Positions 1 through 6,143 of a DNA stretch of 10,903 nucleotides are shown in pieces. Both the position numbers and the translations under genes were made by a program. This stretch comes from CAVWDI01 sp046259385 (GTDB lineage: Bacteria; Chloroflexota; Anaerolineae; Anaerolineales; UBA4823), in the NCBI GenBank assembly GCA_046259385.1, contig JBJYWI010000084.1, positions 1-10,903 of the forward strand. Reading direction: 5' to 3'. The notes below the pieces were generated by a model. It did not search any database, was not told the DNA's origin, and worked only from the letters and a program-made list of their open reading frames with translations. Position 1 is the stretch's first letter. Each line of letters begins with the position of its first letter.

Positions 1-197
1 ACCAGTACACCACTTCAGGTGGAGAGGGTGGAGGGCTGGCTGAAATCGTCACCCATAGCGATGAAGGCACTCCTTCCAATGAAGGCTGGAACTGCGACCA
101 GGAGTTGGAATTGGTCCAGAAGACTGGAGGGATGGAACTGCAGGTTGGTTCTCTCGATAAGCAAATTTTCATTCGAATTATGGAAGGAGCCCCCTAA
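1..197 (+). CDS. 3' end of an unrecognised protein (partial)
   Basis: The frame starting at base 3 is open from the window edge to a TAA at 195-197 and gives about 64 residues. The product is acidic and Gly-rich (segments such as SGGEGGGLAEIV and SNEGWNCDQELELV), and it ends in an alternating beta-strand-like tail, LDKQIFIRIMEGAP. That pattern looks like the C-terminus of a beta-sandwich or secreted domain, but I do not recognise the family. A competing frame (19-249) is open too, but its product is Arg/Trp/Ser-rich and has no domain-like pattern, so I prefer the base-3 frame. The gene is convergent with the hydrolase, whose stop is about 70 bases downstream. The start and most of the protein lie outside the window. 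Confidence 0.5.
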   Translation, partial: QYTTSGGEGGGLAEIVTHSDEGTPSNEGWNCDQELELVQKTGGMELQVGSLDKQIFIRIMEGAP

Positions 198-267
198 TCC
201 TTACCAATCGATTGCTGGTAGAAAAACAAGCAAGTTCTTCACTAGTTAACTCCCCCTGAAGAATATC

Positions 268-1212
268 TTATTTCAGGTGTTTATTTAGGAATCCGATCAA
301 CCTTTCCTCATAATCCTGCCTGTGATCGCAATAAATCTCCGCATGCTCACAGCCGCTGACCACCCACGATTCTGCCTGGGGGACTGCCTTAAGGAGTTCT
401 TCTGCCTGCCCCAGCGGTACAACTTCATCCTGCGTGCAGTGGATTATCATCACCGGTCTGGGTATGATATTTGCAAATTCCTCCACCGGCCGGACTCCAA
501 AAAGATTATAGCCATAGAGCAAGCGAACCATCAAATTAACGCCCGGCAGGAAAAACCTGGGCAAACCGGTTTCCTTTTCCCACTGGTCTTCAACAAGTGG
601 CCCCAGCTCCGCAAATGTGCTTTCAAGGACCAGCAGCCCAACGGCAGGTTCCTCTGCGGTCGCGCCGATCGCAGCAGCCCCTCCCATCGAAAGGCCAAGA
701 ACAGCGATCTTTCCCGGCTGGAAACCTTCCTCCAGCAGCCAATCCACCGCGCCGAGGACATCCCGGCGTTCGTACACCCCAAACGAAAAGCGCTCCCCCT
801 CGCTGTTACCGTGCCCGCGCATATCGATCATCAAAACCGCATTCCCGGCGTCGTGGAGCGCCGCTCCTAACCTGGGAAAATTCCCAGAAATGGCGTCTCG
901 CTTATTGGCATCTTTCCCGTGCACCATGATGATCACGCTTTCGCTGCCCTCATTAGGGATGTACCAGGCTGCGATCTCGATATCATCCCCCCGGGCTTGA
1001 AAGCGTACGTCCTCGTAATCTTTCCCGTAATCCCCGGGAGTGTGTTGATATTGAGGGTGGGGTCCGACCTTTGTGACTGAATATGCAACGTATGTGCAGA
1101 CTGCCAGGTAAATGATAACAAGGAGAATTACTGCAACACCCATTATGATTATGATCCGTCGAAACCAGTTTTTTTCAATATTGTAACCTTTGTTCGAATT
1201 ATCTCTATTCAT
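268..1212 (-). CDS. Membrane-anchored alpha/beta hydrolase (serine hydrolase family)
   Basis: This 314-residue protein has one N-terminal membrane segment (about residues 18-44) followed by an alpha/beta hydrolase fold, probably outside the cytoplasmic membrane. The oxyanion-hole strand is VIIMVHGK (93-100). The nucleophile elbow is GLSMGG with Ser175, the acid is probably Asp262 in HCTQDEVVP, and the general base is His290 in GCEHAE. The segment DMRGHGNSEG (130-139) is typical of the BAAT/esterase-like S9-related hydrolases (YqkD/Bem46 type). The substrate cannot be read from sequence; an esterase, thioesterase or peptidase-like activity is possible. The ATG at 1212 is preceded by an AGAGGAGT ribosome site (1219-1226). 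The gene is monocistronic or co-transcribed behind the minus-strand lipoprotein gene at 1366-1992, which lies upstream with a gap of about 150 bases. Confidence 0.85.
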   Translation of the reverse strand: MNRDNSNKGYNIEKNWFRRIIIIMGVAVILLVIIYLAVCTYVAYSVTKVGPHPQYQHTPGDYGKDYEDVRFQARGDDIEIAAWYIPNEGSESVIIMVHGKDANKRDAISGNFPRLGAALHDAGNAVLMIDMRGHGNSEGERFSFGVYERRDVLGAVDWLLEEGFQPGKIAVLGLSMGGAAAIGATAEEPAVGLLVLESTFAELGPLVEDQWEKETGLPRFFLPGVNLMVRLLYGYNLFGVRPVEEFANIIPRPVMIIHCTQDEVVPLGQAEELLKAVPQAESWVVSGCEHAEIYCDHRQDYEERLIGFLNKHLK

Positions 1213-1365
1213 ATTAGGACTCCTCTGGAAAAAAGGACGTAATCTATATTCGTACTAAAATGATTCAAGCTAAAAAGCATGTCATCCAAACACAAAAGAT
1301 AAAGACAGGAAGTATGAAAAGCCGGTCATTGCGGTCAGATCTGAATATTTTCCCATCAACAATAT

Positions 1366-1992
1366 TTACAACCTGATAATCTTGAACTCACCCTCAGTTG
1401 CCAGTCCATTTTCGATGTACATTTTGACTTTATACTGACCTGCGTCGAGTTTTTGTACTGCACCTCCCTTTGTACTGGAAATGGAAAAACAAACAACATC
1501 GTTGCCATCGAGGTCATAAAATCCAGATATATTCCCAAATTCACTGCCATTATGGTACACATATCCTGAAACTCGCAGATCAGGTGTCATATTCCAGTAT
1601 TCAAAACAGGCATTTACTACAGTAACTCCCAATTTAAATTCCACAGTTGGGTCCACAAAATTTTCATCAAAGAACATCATCTCTCCCAACGATGGTTCAG
1701 GTGGAAAAGTTGGTTCGGGCGTATTGGTCGGTGGAGGTGTGTTGGTGATTGTTGGCATTGGAGACTCTGTGGGTGTCGGTTCTGGAGTGTCGGTTGGAAC
1801 CGGCGTGTCTGTTGGGTTGGGTGCATCGGTTGGAAGCTGTGTACTGGTTAGCTCATCAGTTTTTTCTTCTGTCTTCTCACTTCCGCTCACAATTATTTCT
1901 GTTGATTCAATTTCCCCCGGAAATGAGCTGCAGGCTCCAAGGAAAGTCAAAAGTAAAATCAAAACAATTACGAATAAAATTTTCTTGAACAT
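1366..1992 (-). CDS. Lipoprotein with Pro/Thr-rich linker and C-terminal beta domain
   Basis: I chose the ATG at 1992 because GAGAGAGG (1998-2005) sits five bases upstream; an upstream TTG at 2007 would add five residues but would include that site. The 208-residue product has a hydrophobic signal ending in the lipobox LGAC, with lipidated Cys21 from this start. A Ser/Thr/Glu stretch comes next, then a tether of about 45 residues rich in Pro and Thr (repeats such as PTDTPVPTDTPEPT), and a globular domain of about 105 residues. This last part contains GMTVVNACFEYWNM-like strands and two Cys residues (FEYW-side VNACF and VVCFS) that could form a disulfide. The layout matches surface lipoproteins common in Anaerolineae-like genomes. 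The domain resembles a beta-sandwich of unknown function, and I do not assign an activity. Confidence 0.75.
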   Translation of the reverse strand: MFKKILFVIVLILLLTFLGACSSFPGEIESTEIIVSGSEKTEEKTDELTSTQLPTDAPNPTDTPVPTDTPEPTPTESPMPTITNTPPPTNTPEPTFPPEPSLGEMMFFDENFVDPTVEFKLGVTVVNACFEYWNMTPDLRVSGYVYHNGSEFGNISGFYDLDGNDVVCFSISSTKGGAVQKLDAGQYKVKMYIENGLATEGEFKIIRL

Positions 1993-2325
1993 TTTTTCCT
2001 CTCTCAAAAATAATAATCTTCATATTGATTAGCTTCCAGAATTTATATCAACTTTCACCTCCTTAAAAATTGTTCATTTTTTGCACAGTTAGGAATTCAG
2101 GCACTCTCAAACTATATATATGAAACACCAAATTAACTGCCAAAACAAGAACCTGGACTGCCAAAAACTGCCAATCCCTTCAGAACTTAAGCCATTTCTG
2201 CTTCAAAAACTTTTGAAGGGCTGAGTTAAATGCCCAAAATTGTCTTATTTATTATTAGAGAAATTTCACGGCAAATTTCACCAAATTTGTTATAATTCTC
2301 CAAATTTTTTTATTAAGGAATCAGC
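1993..2325. other. AT-rich divergent intergenic region (333 bases)
   Basis: No convincing gene is present. The region separates the minus-strand lipoprotein from the plus-strand selenoprotein operon. It holds three ACTGCCAA direct repeats (2136-2145, 2157-2166 and 2167-2174) and two AAATTTCAC repeats (2261-2269 and 2273-2281). It also holds an extended -10 promoter element at 2288-2296. On the minus strand there is a textbook AAGGAGGTGA (2055-2064) with no worthwhile reading frame behind it. Confidence 0.6.
2261..2296 (+). promoter_or_regulatory. Promoter of the selenoprotein-cytochrome c operon (extended -10, AAATTTCAC repeats)
   Basis: TGTTATAAT at 2288-2296 is a perfect extended -10, so a strong -35 is not required. 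A TTCACG-like -35 lies 20 bases upstream, which is long. Two AAATTTCAC copies (2261-2269 and 2273-2281, 12 bases apart) occupy the -35 region and could be an activator or repressor site. Transcription would begin near 2303. The start codon at 2326 has AAGGA (2315-2319) six bases upstream. Confidence 0.55.
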
Positions 2326-2898
2326 ATGGCTATTTTAAAATTTAAGAATGCGCAATTTATTCTGCTTTTACTGTTTGCTACCGCCGTTATTACACTCGCA
2401 GCCTGCAACAGCGGGCAGCAAGGAATCGCAGTCGGCGGGCAGGCGCCGGATTTTACCCTGCCGGCATCCTCGGGCGGGGAAATATCGCTGAGCGACTACA
2501 CCGGCGATAAACCCGCCCTGCTCTATTTCCACATGGCAATGGGCTGACCGCCCTGCATGCAGCAAATCGTCGATTTGCAGAATGACCCAGAATTTCAGGC
2601 TATGGATGTCCAGCTGCTCAGCATCGCTTTCGACACCCCGGAAGAACTGGTTGCCGGGGCAGCGGAATACGGCATCAGCGACGTTCCGCTTCTGACTGAT
2701 TCCGATAAAAGCGTTTCCGAAGCGTATGATGTGCTGCAGTGGGCAGTCGCCTCCGGCGAACCAGGACACACTTTCGTTCTGGTGAACAAAGATGGCGAAG
2801 TCGCCTGGATCCGCGACTACGGCGCCCCGGAGAACGGCGGGGTGATGTACGTCCCGGTCGAGGATTTAAGGCGCCAGATTAACGAAAGCTTGAACTGA
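2326..2898 (+). CDS. Selenocysteine-containing peroxiredoxin/thioredoxin-like lipoprotein (UGA read as Sec)
   Basis: The frame runs from ATG 2326 to TGA 2896-2898 and is broken only by an in-frame TGA at 2545-2547. Reading that codon as Sec gives 190 residues. There is a signal peptide with lipobox LAAC (Cys27), then the AhpC/TSA-redoxin opening APDFTLPASSGGEISLSDY (40-58) and the strand PALLYFHM. The active site is AMG-Sec74-Pro-Pro-Cys77, a UxxC version of the CxxC/peroxidatic Cys motif. The rest of the fold continues in the same frame, including DVQLLSIAFDTPEEL, DVPLLTDSDKSVSEAYDV and the cis-Pro/strand region GHTFVLVNKDGEVAWI. The UGA falls exactly on the catalytic residue and the frame does not shift, which argues against a pseudogene. 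Neighbouring genes use TGA as a stop and TGG for Trp, so the genetic code is not altered. The probable role is extracytoplasmic peroxide or thiol-disulfide reduction. A ResA/TlpA-like role in cytochrome maturation is an alternative, given the cytochrome c gene 23 bases downstream. Sec insertion requires SelA/B/C/D encoded elsewhere. Confidence 0.82.
2545..2580 (+). promoter_or_regulatory. Bacterial SECIS-like element after the in-frame UGA
   Basis: The recoded UGA is at 2545-2547. GCAAATC (2562-2568) pairs perfectly with GATTTGC (2572-2578), leaving the loop GUC. An outer C2560-G2580 pair lies beyond an A-A mismatch. The loop begins with G and lies 21 bases after the UGA. As I recall the bacterial SECIS model (a G in the first two loop positions, loop about 16-37 bases from UGA), this fits. 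No clear bulged U like that of E. coli fdhF is seen. Confidence 0.65.
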
Positions 2899-2921
2899 GC
2901 TAGAAAGGGAAAATAACAACA

Positions 2922-3680
2922 ATGCGTAAAATTATCCTTTTAACACTAATCCCTCTGCTTGTATACGGTTGCTCCAAGCCGCCCCAGGCAACAGAAACCA
3001 TTCAGGAGGGAGAGCCCTATCCCGGGATGGGACCCGGGATACGTTCCAGCATGGAGGGGCGCCATCACGCCAGCATCCCCGCCGGTTATTCCGGTATTTC
3101 CAATCCGGTCGAGCCTGAGGGTGATTCAATCGAGCGCGGCAGCGAGCTTTACGCGACCCAATGCGCCTCATGCCACGGTGAAAGCGGCCTGGGAGAAAGC
3201 CGGGCTGGCGTTAATCTGGACCCGCCTGCCTCACCCATTGCCCACACCAGCCAGATGCTCTCCGATGATTACCTCTTCTGGAGGATCAGCGAAGGGGGTG
3301 TGGAATTTGAAACGGCTATGCCGGCCTGGAAAGACATCCTGGAGGATGAACAGATCTGGGACCTGGTGAACTATGTTCGAATTCTGGGGCGCGAGGGGAG
3401 CGCGGCGGTCGATGCATTCCAGGATGAACAACAGGAAAAGATGCTGTCGGAAGCTCTTGAACTGGGTCTTATCGACCGGGAGCAGGCTGAGAGTTTTGAA
3501 CTGGTCCACGCAGCGCTGGAAGACTACCTGGTTTTAAACTCGGATACGGCAGGAAGCATGGATGAACGCGAAAGCGCGGCGCTGGAGGCGTTGATAAAAA
3601 ACGGTTCCCTAACCGCCGAACAGGTGAACACATTTGCAAAAGTCCACGACCTGCTCAGTGCAGAAGGGCTGATGCCTTGA
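2922..3680 (+). CDS. Lipoprotein c-type cytochrome with duplicated C-terminal helical domain
   Basis: This 252-residue lipoprotein has a short signal ending VYGC (lipidated Cys17). It carries one mono-haem class I cytochrome c domain (about 68-157). The haem site is CASCH (Cys81, Cys84, His85), preceded by the helix ERGSELYATQ, and the probable sixth ligand is Met133 in TAMPAW. The domain closes with the usual helix QIWDLVNYVRIL (144-155). A C-terminal extension of about 95 residues contains two related helical units (about 174-203 and 219-247) that share the pattern xLxxEQxxxFxxVHxxL. It should carry electrons on the outer face of the membrane. It is 23 bases downstream of the selenoprotein and behind a GAAAGGGA ribosome site, so they form one operon, closed by the terminator at 3706-3739. 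The extension is unusual for a small cytochrome, and its function is unknown. Confidence 0.88.
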   Translation: MRKIILLTLIPLLVYGCSKPPQATETIQEGEPYPGMGPGIRSSMEGRHHASIPAGYSGISNPVEPEGDSIERGSELYATQCASCHGESGLGESRAGVNLDPPASPIAHTSQMLSDDYLFWRISEGGVEFETAMPAWKDILEDEQIWDLVNYVRILGREGSAAVDAFQDEQQEKMLSEALELGLIDREQAESFELVHAALEDYLVLNSDTAGSMDERESAALEALIKNGSLTAEQVNTFAKVHDLLSAEGLMP

Positions 3681-3705
3681 AATTAAATTAACTTTCTCGT
3701 AAACC

Positions 3706-3739
3706 CTCCCGCTAGCGCCTGCTCAGCGGGAGTTTTTTT
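3706..3739 (+). terminator. Rho-independent terminator of the selenoprotein-cytochrome operon
   Basis: CTCCCGCT (3706-3713) pairs with AGCGGGAG (3725-3732) across an 11-base loop and is followed by seven T residues (3733-3739). This is a strong intrinsic terminator 25 bases after the cytochrome stop codon. Confidence 0.92.
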
Positions 3740-3779
3740 ATTCACACCCCCTTCGCAGCCTCTTCACAAGTTCTTCACA
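3740..3779 (+). promoter_or_regulatory. Operator: four TTCACA-type half-sites at exact 11-bp period
   Basis: ATTCACA (3740-3746), CTTCGCA (3751-3757), CTTCACA (3762-3768) and CTTCACA (3773-3779) start every 11 bases with 4-base spacers. Tandem 7-bp half-sites on an 11-bp period are the classic binding layout of OmpR/PhoB-family regulators, and one such gene lies at 5454-6134. A -10 candidate, GATAAT (3802-3807), follows, and no good -35 is seen, which suits an activated promoter. The assignment to this regulator is inference. Confidence 0.6.
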
Positions 3780-3860
3780 TCTTTCGATTAAATTTCCTTC
3801 CGATAATAAGATACATAGCAGGTTTGAAGAACGAATTGATTAATAAACGAGGTAAACAAA

Positions 3861-4475
3861 ATGACCATAAACAACAATGTTTCAAAACAGACAAAGGACA
3901 ACTGGCTTATTGACAGTTTTCTGGCGGTAAGCGCCGTTCTGGCATCCATATCCGGAATCTACTTCCTTTTCTTTCCAGTAGGCGGCTACCAGGGCGGTCG
4001 CAACCCGTATTTTGGAGTCCATATCCTGTTTGAACGCCACACATGGGGCGATATCCATACCTGGACTGGGGTGCTGATGATTGCGATACTCCTGGTCCAT
4101 ATCCCGCTGCACTGGCACTGGGTGGTGAACATGACCCGACGAACCCTGCGGGAACTGTTTTCACGGGATAGGAATTTAAACCCTCGCAGCCGCTTCAATG
4201 TTTTTATCAACTTGATGGTTGGCATTTCTTTTATTCTGACAGCATTGTCGGGCATCTACCTGCTTTTCGTCCCAGGAGGTCCGCAATCAGCTGTCAACCC
4301 TGCCTACCTGTTCGGGCGAACGACCTGGGATTTAATCCACACATGGGCGGGCGCAGCGCTGGTTGTAGCAGGTCTGGTTCACTTCGCCATCCATTGGAAA
4401 TGGGTTGTAAAAGTAACCCGAAAAATCTTTATGCCCGCTCCAAGACATGCCGCTGAAGAGCAGGTGGCGCTCTGA
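3861..4475 (+). CDS. DUF4405-like four-helix membrane protein, internally duplicated, His-rich (probable cytochrome b-like)
   Basis: This 204-residue protein has four membrane segments arranged as two similar halves. Half 1 (about 15-92) contains SGIYFLFFPVGG, then DIHTWTGVLMIAILLVH and HWHWVV. Half 2 (about 113-186) contains SGIYLLFVPGG, then LIHTWAGAALVVAGLVH and HWKWVV. Conserved pairs His66/His160, His80/His174 and His84/His178 fall in equivalent positions on helices 2 and 4, as expected for haem b ligands in small membrane cytochromes of the DUF4405/cytochrome b561-like kind. Haem binding is inferred, not shown. The ATG at 3861 has GAGGT (3849-3853) seven bases upstream. It begins an operon with the Gly/Gln-rich protein 62 bases downstream and would pass electrons across or within the membrane, possibly with the cytochrome c upstream. 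Confidence 0.82.
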   Translation: MTINNNVSKQTKDNWLIDSFLAVSAVLASISGIYFLFFPVGGYQGGRNPYFGVHILFERHTWGDIHTWTGVLMIAILLVHIPLHWHWVVNMTRRTLRELFSRDRNLNPRSRFNVFINLMVGISFILTALSGIYLLFVPGGPQSAVNPAYLFGRTTWDLIHTWAGAALVVAGLVHFAIHWKWVVKVTRKIFMPAPRHAAEEQVAL

Positions 4476-4537
4476 GCTGTTTTTTCAGCAGGTTTTATCC
4501 ATTCATAAAATTCAAAATAACACAAGGAGAATATCAG

Positions 4538-5275
4538 ATGTTGAAGAAAATATTTTTAGGCACACTTTTTATCGGATTGGTTGGTTTACTGGTCTTTGGC
4601 GCTGTCAACCGGACAATCGCCAAAAGCGGCACCCCATTCGCGATTGGATTGTCAAGTCAGGAGGCTGCCGCAGACCCCGAAGCTACCCCGCAGCCAGGTA
4701 TCACTGGCGAATACCGCCAGGGCGGAGGCGGTCAGGGTAGAGCCAACCGCCTCGAAGGTGCCCAAGAGGGAGACTGCACAGGCCAGGGCGAGGGCTCCGG
4801 TTACTGGAAGAACCAGGAAGCCAGTCCGGGCGGTAGCCAGGGCCAGGGCCAAGGCAGCGGGGAGGGACAGGGTCAAGGCGGTGGACGCGGCGGACAGGGA
4901 AAAAATTCCGGCGGTCAGAATTCCGAATATCCCCAGGGCTCCCCTGCACTGTCTGATCTGGAAGGGACCGTAACAAGCGTCACTCCCGAGGCGCTGGTTA
5001 TCGCCACGACCGAAGCCGGCGATCTGATCATCGAAGGCCGCGCCTGGCGCTTTGCCCTGGAGAACGGTTACACCATTCAGGTAAACCAGCAGGTCCGCGT
5101 GACCGGCTTTGAGGAAGATGGCGAGTTTAAAGCCGTTTCCATATCGGATGGAAGCAATCAATTCCTATTCCGGGATCAGGGCGGCCGACCGTCGTGGGCT
5201 GGTCGCGGCCAGGGTGGAGGCGGGAACAATTCCAACCAAAGTGGAATGCGCAATAACTCCAACCAGGGCGCCTAA
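4538..5275 (+). CDS. Membrane-anchored Gly/Gln-rich protein with a DUF5666-like beta domain
   Basis: This 245-residue protein has an N-terminal hydrophobic anchor (4-24), and the rest is probably outside the membrane. Residues 54-135 are low complexity, dominated by Gly and Gln with scattered Ser/Glu (for example GSQGQGQGSGEGQGQGGG), and hold the only Cys (Cys80). A compact domain follows (about 141-206), beginning LEGTVTSVTPEALVIATT and continuing GYTIQVNQQVRVTGFEEDGEFKAVSI. It looks like a small OB-fold/DUF5666-like beta barrel. The C-terminal tail is again Gly/Asn-rich (214-245). AAGGAG (4523-4528) gives a strong ribosome site. The protein sits between the DUF4405 gene and the two-component system, whose kinase also has a Gly-rich loop in its sensor region. 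The function is unknown; a role as partner or signal source for the membrane redox protein is inference. The Gly-rich coding creates long open frames on the other strand that I regard as artefacts. Confidence 0.75.
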   Translation: MLKKIFLGTLFIGLVGLLVFGAVNRTIAKSGTPFAIGLSSQEAAADPEATPQPGITGEYRQGGGGQGRANRLEGAQEGDCTGQGEGSGYWKNQEASPGGSQGQGQGSGEGQGQGGGRGGQGKNSGGQNSEYPQGSPALSDLEGTVTSVTPEALVIATTEAGDLIIEGRAWRFALENGYTIQVNQQVRVTGFEEDGEFKAVSISDGSNQFLFRDQGGRPSWAGRGQGGGGNNSNQSGMRNNSNQGA

Positions 5276-5320
5276 ACCTTCATTCTTCGCCACAGAATTT
5301 TTGTAAACAGAAAAATCTAT

Positions 5321-5437
5321 CCAGAGGCTGTCCCAAAAGGTTGTCACCCTGAGTGATACGAAGGGTCTTCAAGACTAAATTGGAGATTCTTCACTCCGTT
5401 CAGAATGACAGTTACCTTGTTTCTGGACAGCCTCTGC
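5321..5437. repeat. MITE-like imperfect palindromic repeat with 12-bp terminal inverted repeats
   Basis: CAGAGGCTGTCC (5322-5333) is repeated exactly inverted as GGACAGCCTCTG (5425-5436). The interior continues as an imperfect inverted repeat: GGTTGTCACCCTGAGTGATA on the left matches the complement of the TCACTCCGTTCAGAATGACA segment on the right. No gene is inside. The size and structure fit a non-autonomous miniature transposable element or intergenic palindromic unit. From memory, 'GTCATTCTGA...GAAGAATCT'-type repeats are widespread in environmental bacterial genomes. No clear target duplication is visible. Its right end lies inside the promoter of the response regulator gene. Confidence 0.75.
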
Positions 5438-5441
5438 CAGG

Positions 5442-5447
5442 TATAAT
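5442..5447 (+). promoter_or_regulatory. -10 element placing the response regulator start at the transcript 5' end
   Basis: A perfect TATAAT lies at 5442-5447, only six bases before ATG 5454. That puts the A of the ATG at the expected +1, so the mRNA is probably leaderless; no ribosome site precedes the ATG. The -35 region falls in the right arm of the palindromic repeat (a TTGTTT at 5417-5422 is 19 bases away). Confidence 0.6.
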
Positions 5448-5453
5448 TATCGC

Positions 5454-6134
5454 ATGCAAACCATCCTGATCATCGAAGACGAAAGTGAACTGGTCCGAAT
5501 CCTGCGTTCCTACCTTGAAAAAGCCGGATTCGAGGTGTTGTCCGCTGGGCGCGGCGACAGCGGGCTGGAGACCTGGAAGAGCGCTCATCCAGACCTGGTC
5601 ATCCTCGATCTTAACCTGCCGGGTATGGATGGGCTGGATGTCGCCCGCCAGATCAGCCGTACGGATGAGACCCCGATCATTATGCTCACCGCCCGTGTGG
5701 AGGAAGCTGACCGACTGGTAGGGCTTGAGCTGGGCGCGGATGATTACATTACAAAACCGTTTTCGCCGCGCGAGGTCGTCGCCCGGGTCCGGGCAGTTCT
5801 CCGGAGGGTAGGAAAAACACAGGCAGCCCAGAACCTGGTGCGGGTACACGATCTCGAGATTGACGTTGAAGCACATACAGTGGTCCATTCCGGTGGGGAC
5901 CTCGACCTCACCCCAGCTGAATTTTCGATCCTGCTCACTCTGGCAGAGCAGCCTGGGCGGGTGTTCAACCGCCTGCAATTACTGGAAGCCTACCAGGGAA
6001 ATGCGTATGAGGGGTATGAGCGCACAATTGATGCCCATATCAAAAACCTGCGGGCCAAGCTGAAGGAAGACACCAAACACCCGCGTTATATCGAGACGGT
6101 ATTCGGGGTGGGATACCGGATGCCAAAACCCTGA
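5454..6134 (+). CDS. OmpR/PhoB-family response regulator
   Basis: This 226-residue regulator has an N-terminal receiver domain (1-118) and a C-terminal winged-helix DNA-binding domain (about 128-224). The receiver shows the acidic pair Glu8/Asp9 in IIEDE, phospho-acceptor Asp52 in LVILDLNLPG, Thr79 in IIMLTAR and Lys101 in YITKPFSP. The effector contains DLTPAEFSILLTLAEQPGRV, then RTIDAHIKNLRAKL and the wing VFGVGYRM typical of the OmpR subgroup. It should be phosphorylated by the kinase encoded nine bases downstream and bind tandem direct repeats. The four 11-bp-spaced TTCACA sites at 3740-3779 are the best visible candidate target. The start at 5454 is the only sensible one, and the -10 position suggests a leaderless message. 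Confidence 0.95.
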   Translation: MQTILIIEDESELVRILRSYLEKAGFEVLSAGRGDSGLETWKSAHPDLVILDLNLPGMDGLDVARQISRTDETPIIMLTARVEEADRLVGLELGADDYITKPFSPREVVARVRAVLRRVGKTQAAQNLVRVHDLEIDVEAHTVVHSGGDLDLTPAEFSILLTLAEQPGRVFNRLQLLEAYQGNAYEGYERTIDAHIKNLRAKLKEDTKHPRYIETVFGVGYRMPKP

Positions 6135-6143
6135 CTGAAACTA

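Noticed and set aside
322..870. A 182-residue plus-strand open frame opposite the hydrolase
   Set aside because: It is a shadow of a clear hydrolase with an intact catalytic triad.
2055..2064. Perfect minus-strand AAGGAGGTGA in the divergent region
   Set aside because: Only tiny frames (TTG-ATA-TAA) follow it, so no gene can be supported. It may be a chance match or part of a leader.
2545..2547. Recoded genetic code with TGA as Trp
   Set aside because: Several neighbouring genes end in TGA and use TGG for Trp, and Trp is not expected at this position.
2557..2898. A separate gene starting at ATG 2557, with the upstream part a truncated gene or pseudogene
   Set aside because: The frame is the same on both sides of the single TGA, the redoxin fold needs both parts, and the TGA replaces exactly the catalytic Cys with a hairpin behind it. 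Sec insertion explains it better than a nonsense mutation.
4652..5161. A 169-residue minus-strand open frame
   Set aside because: It mirrors the Gly/Gln-rich coding sequence, is Ala/Leu-rich low complexity and has no ribosome site or domain.
5282..5303. ATTCT/AGAAT hairpin followed by T residues after the Gly-rich gene
   Set aside because: The stem is only 5 bp and AT-rich, too weak to call a terminator.
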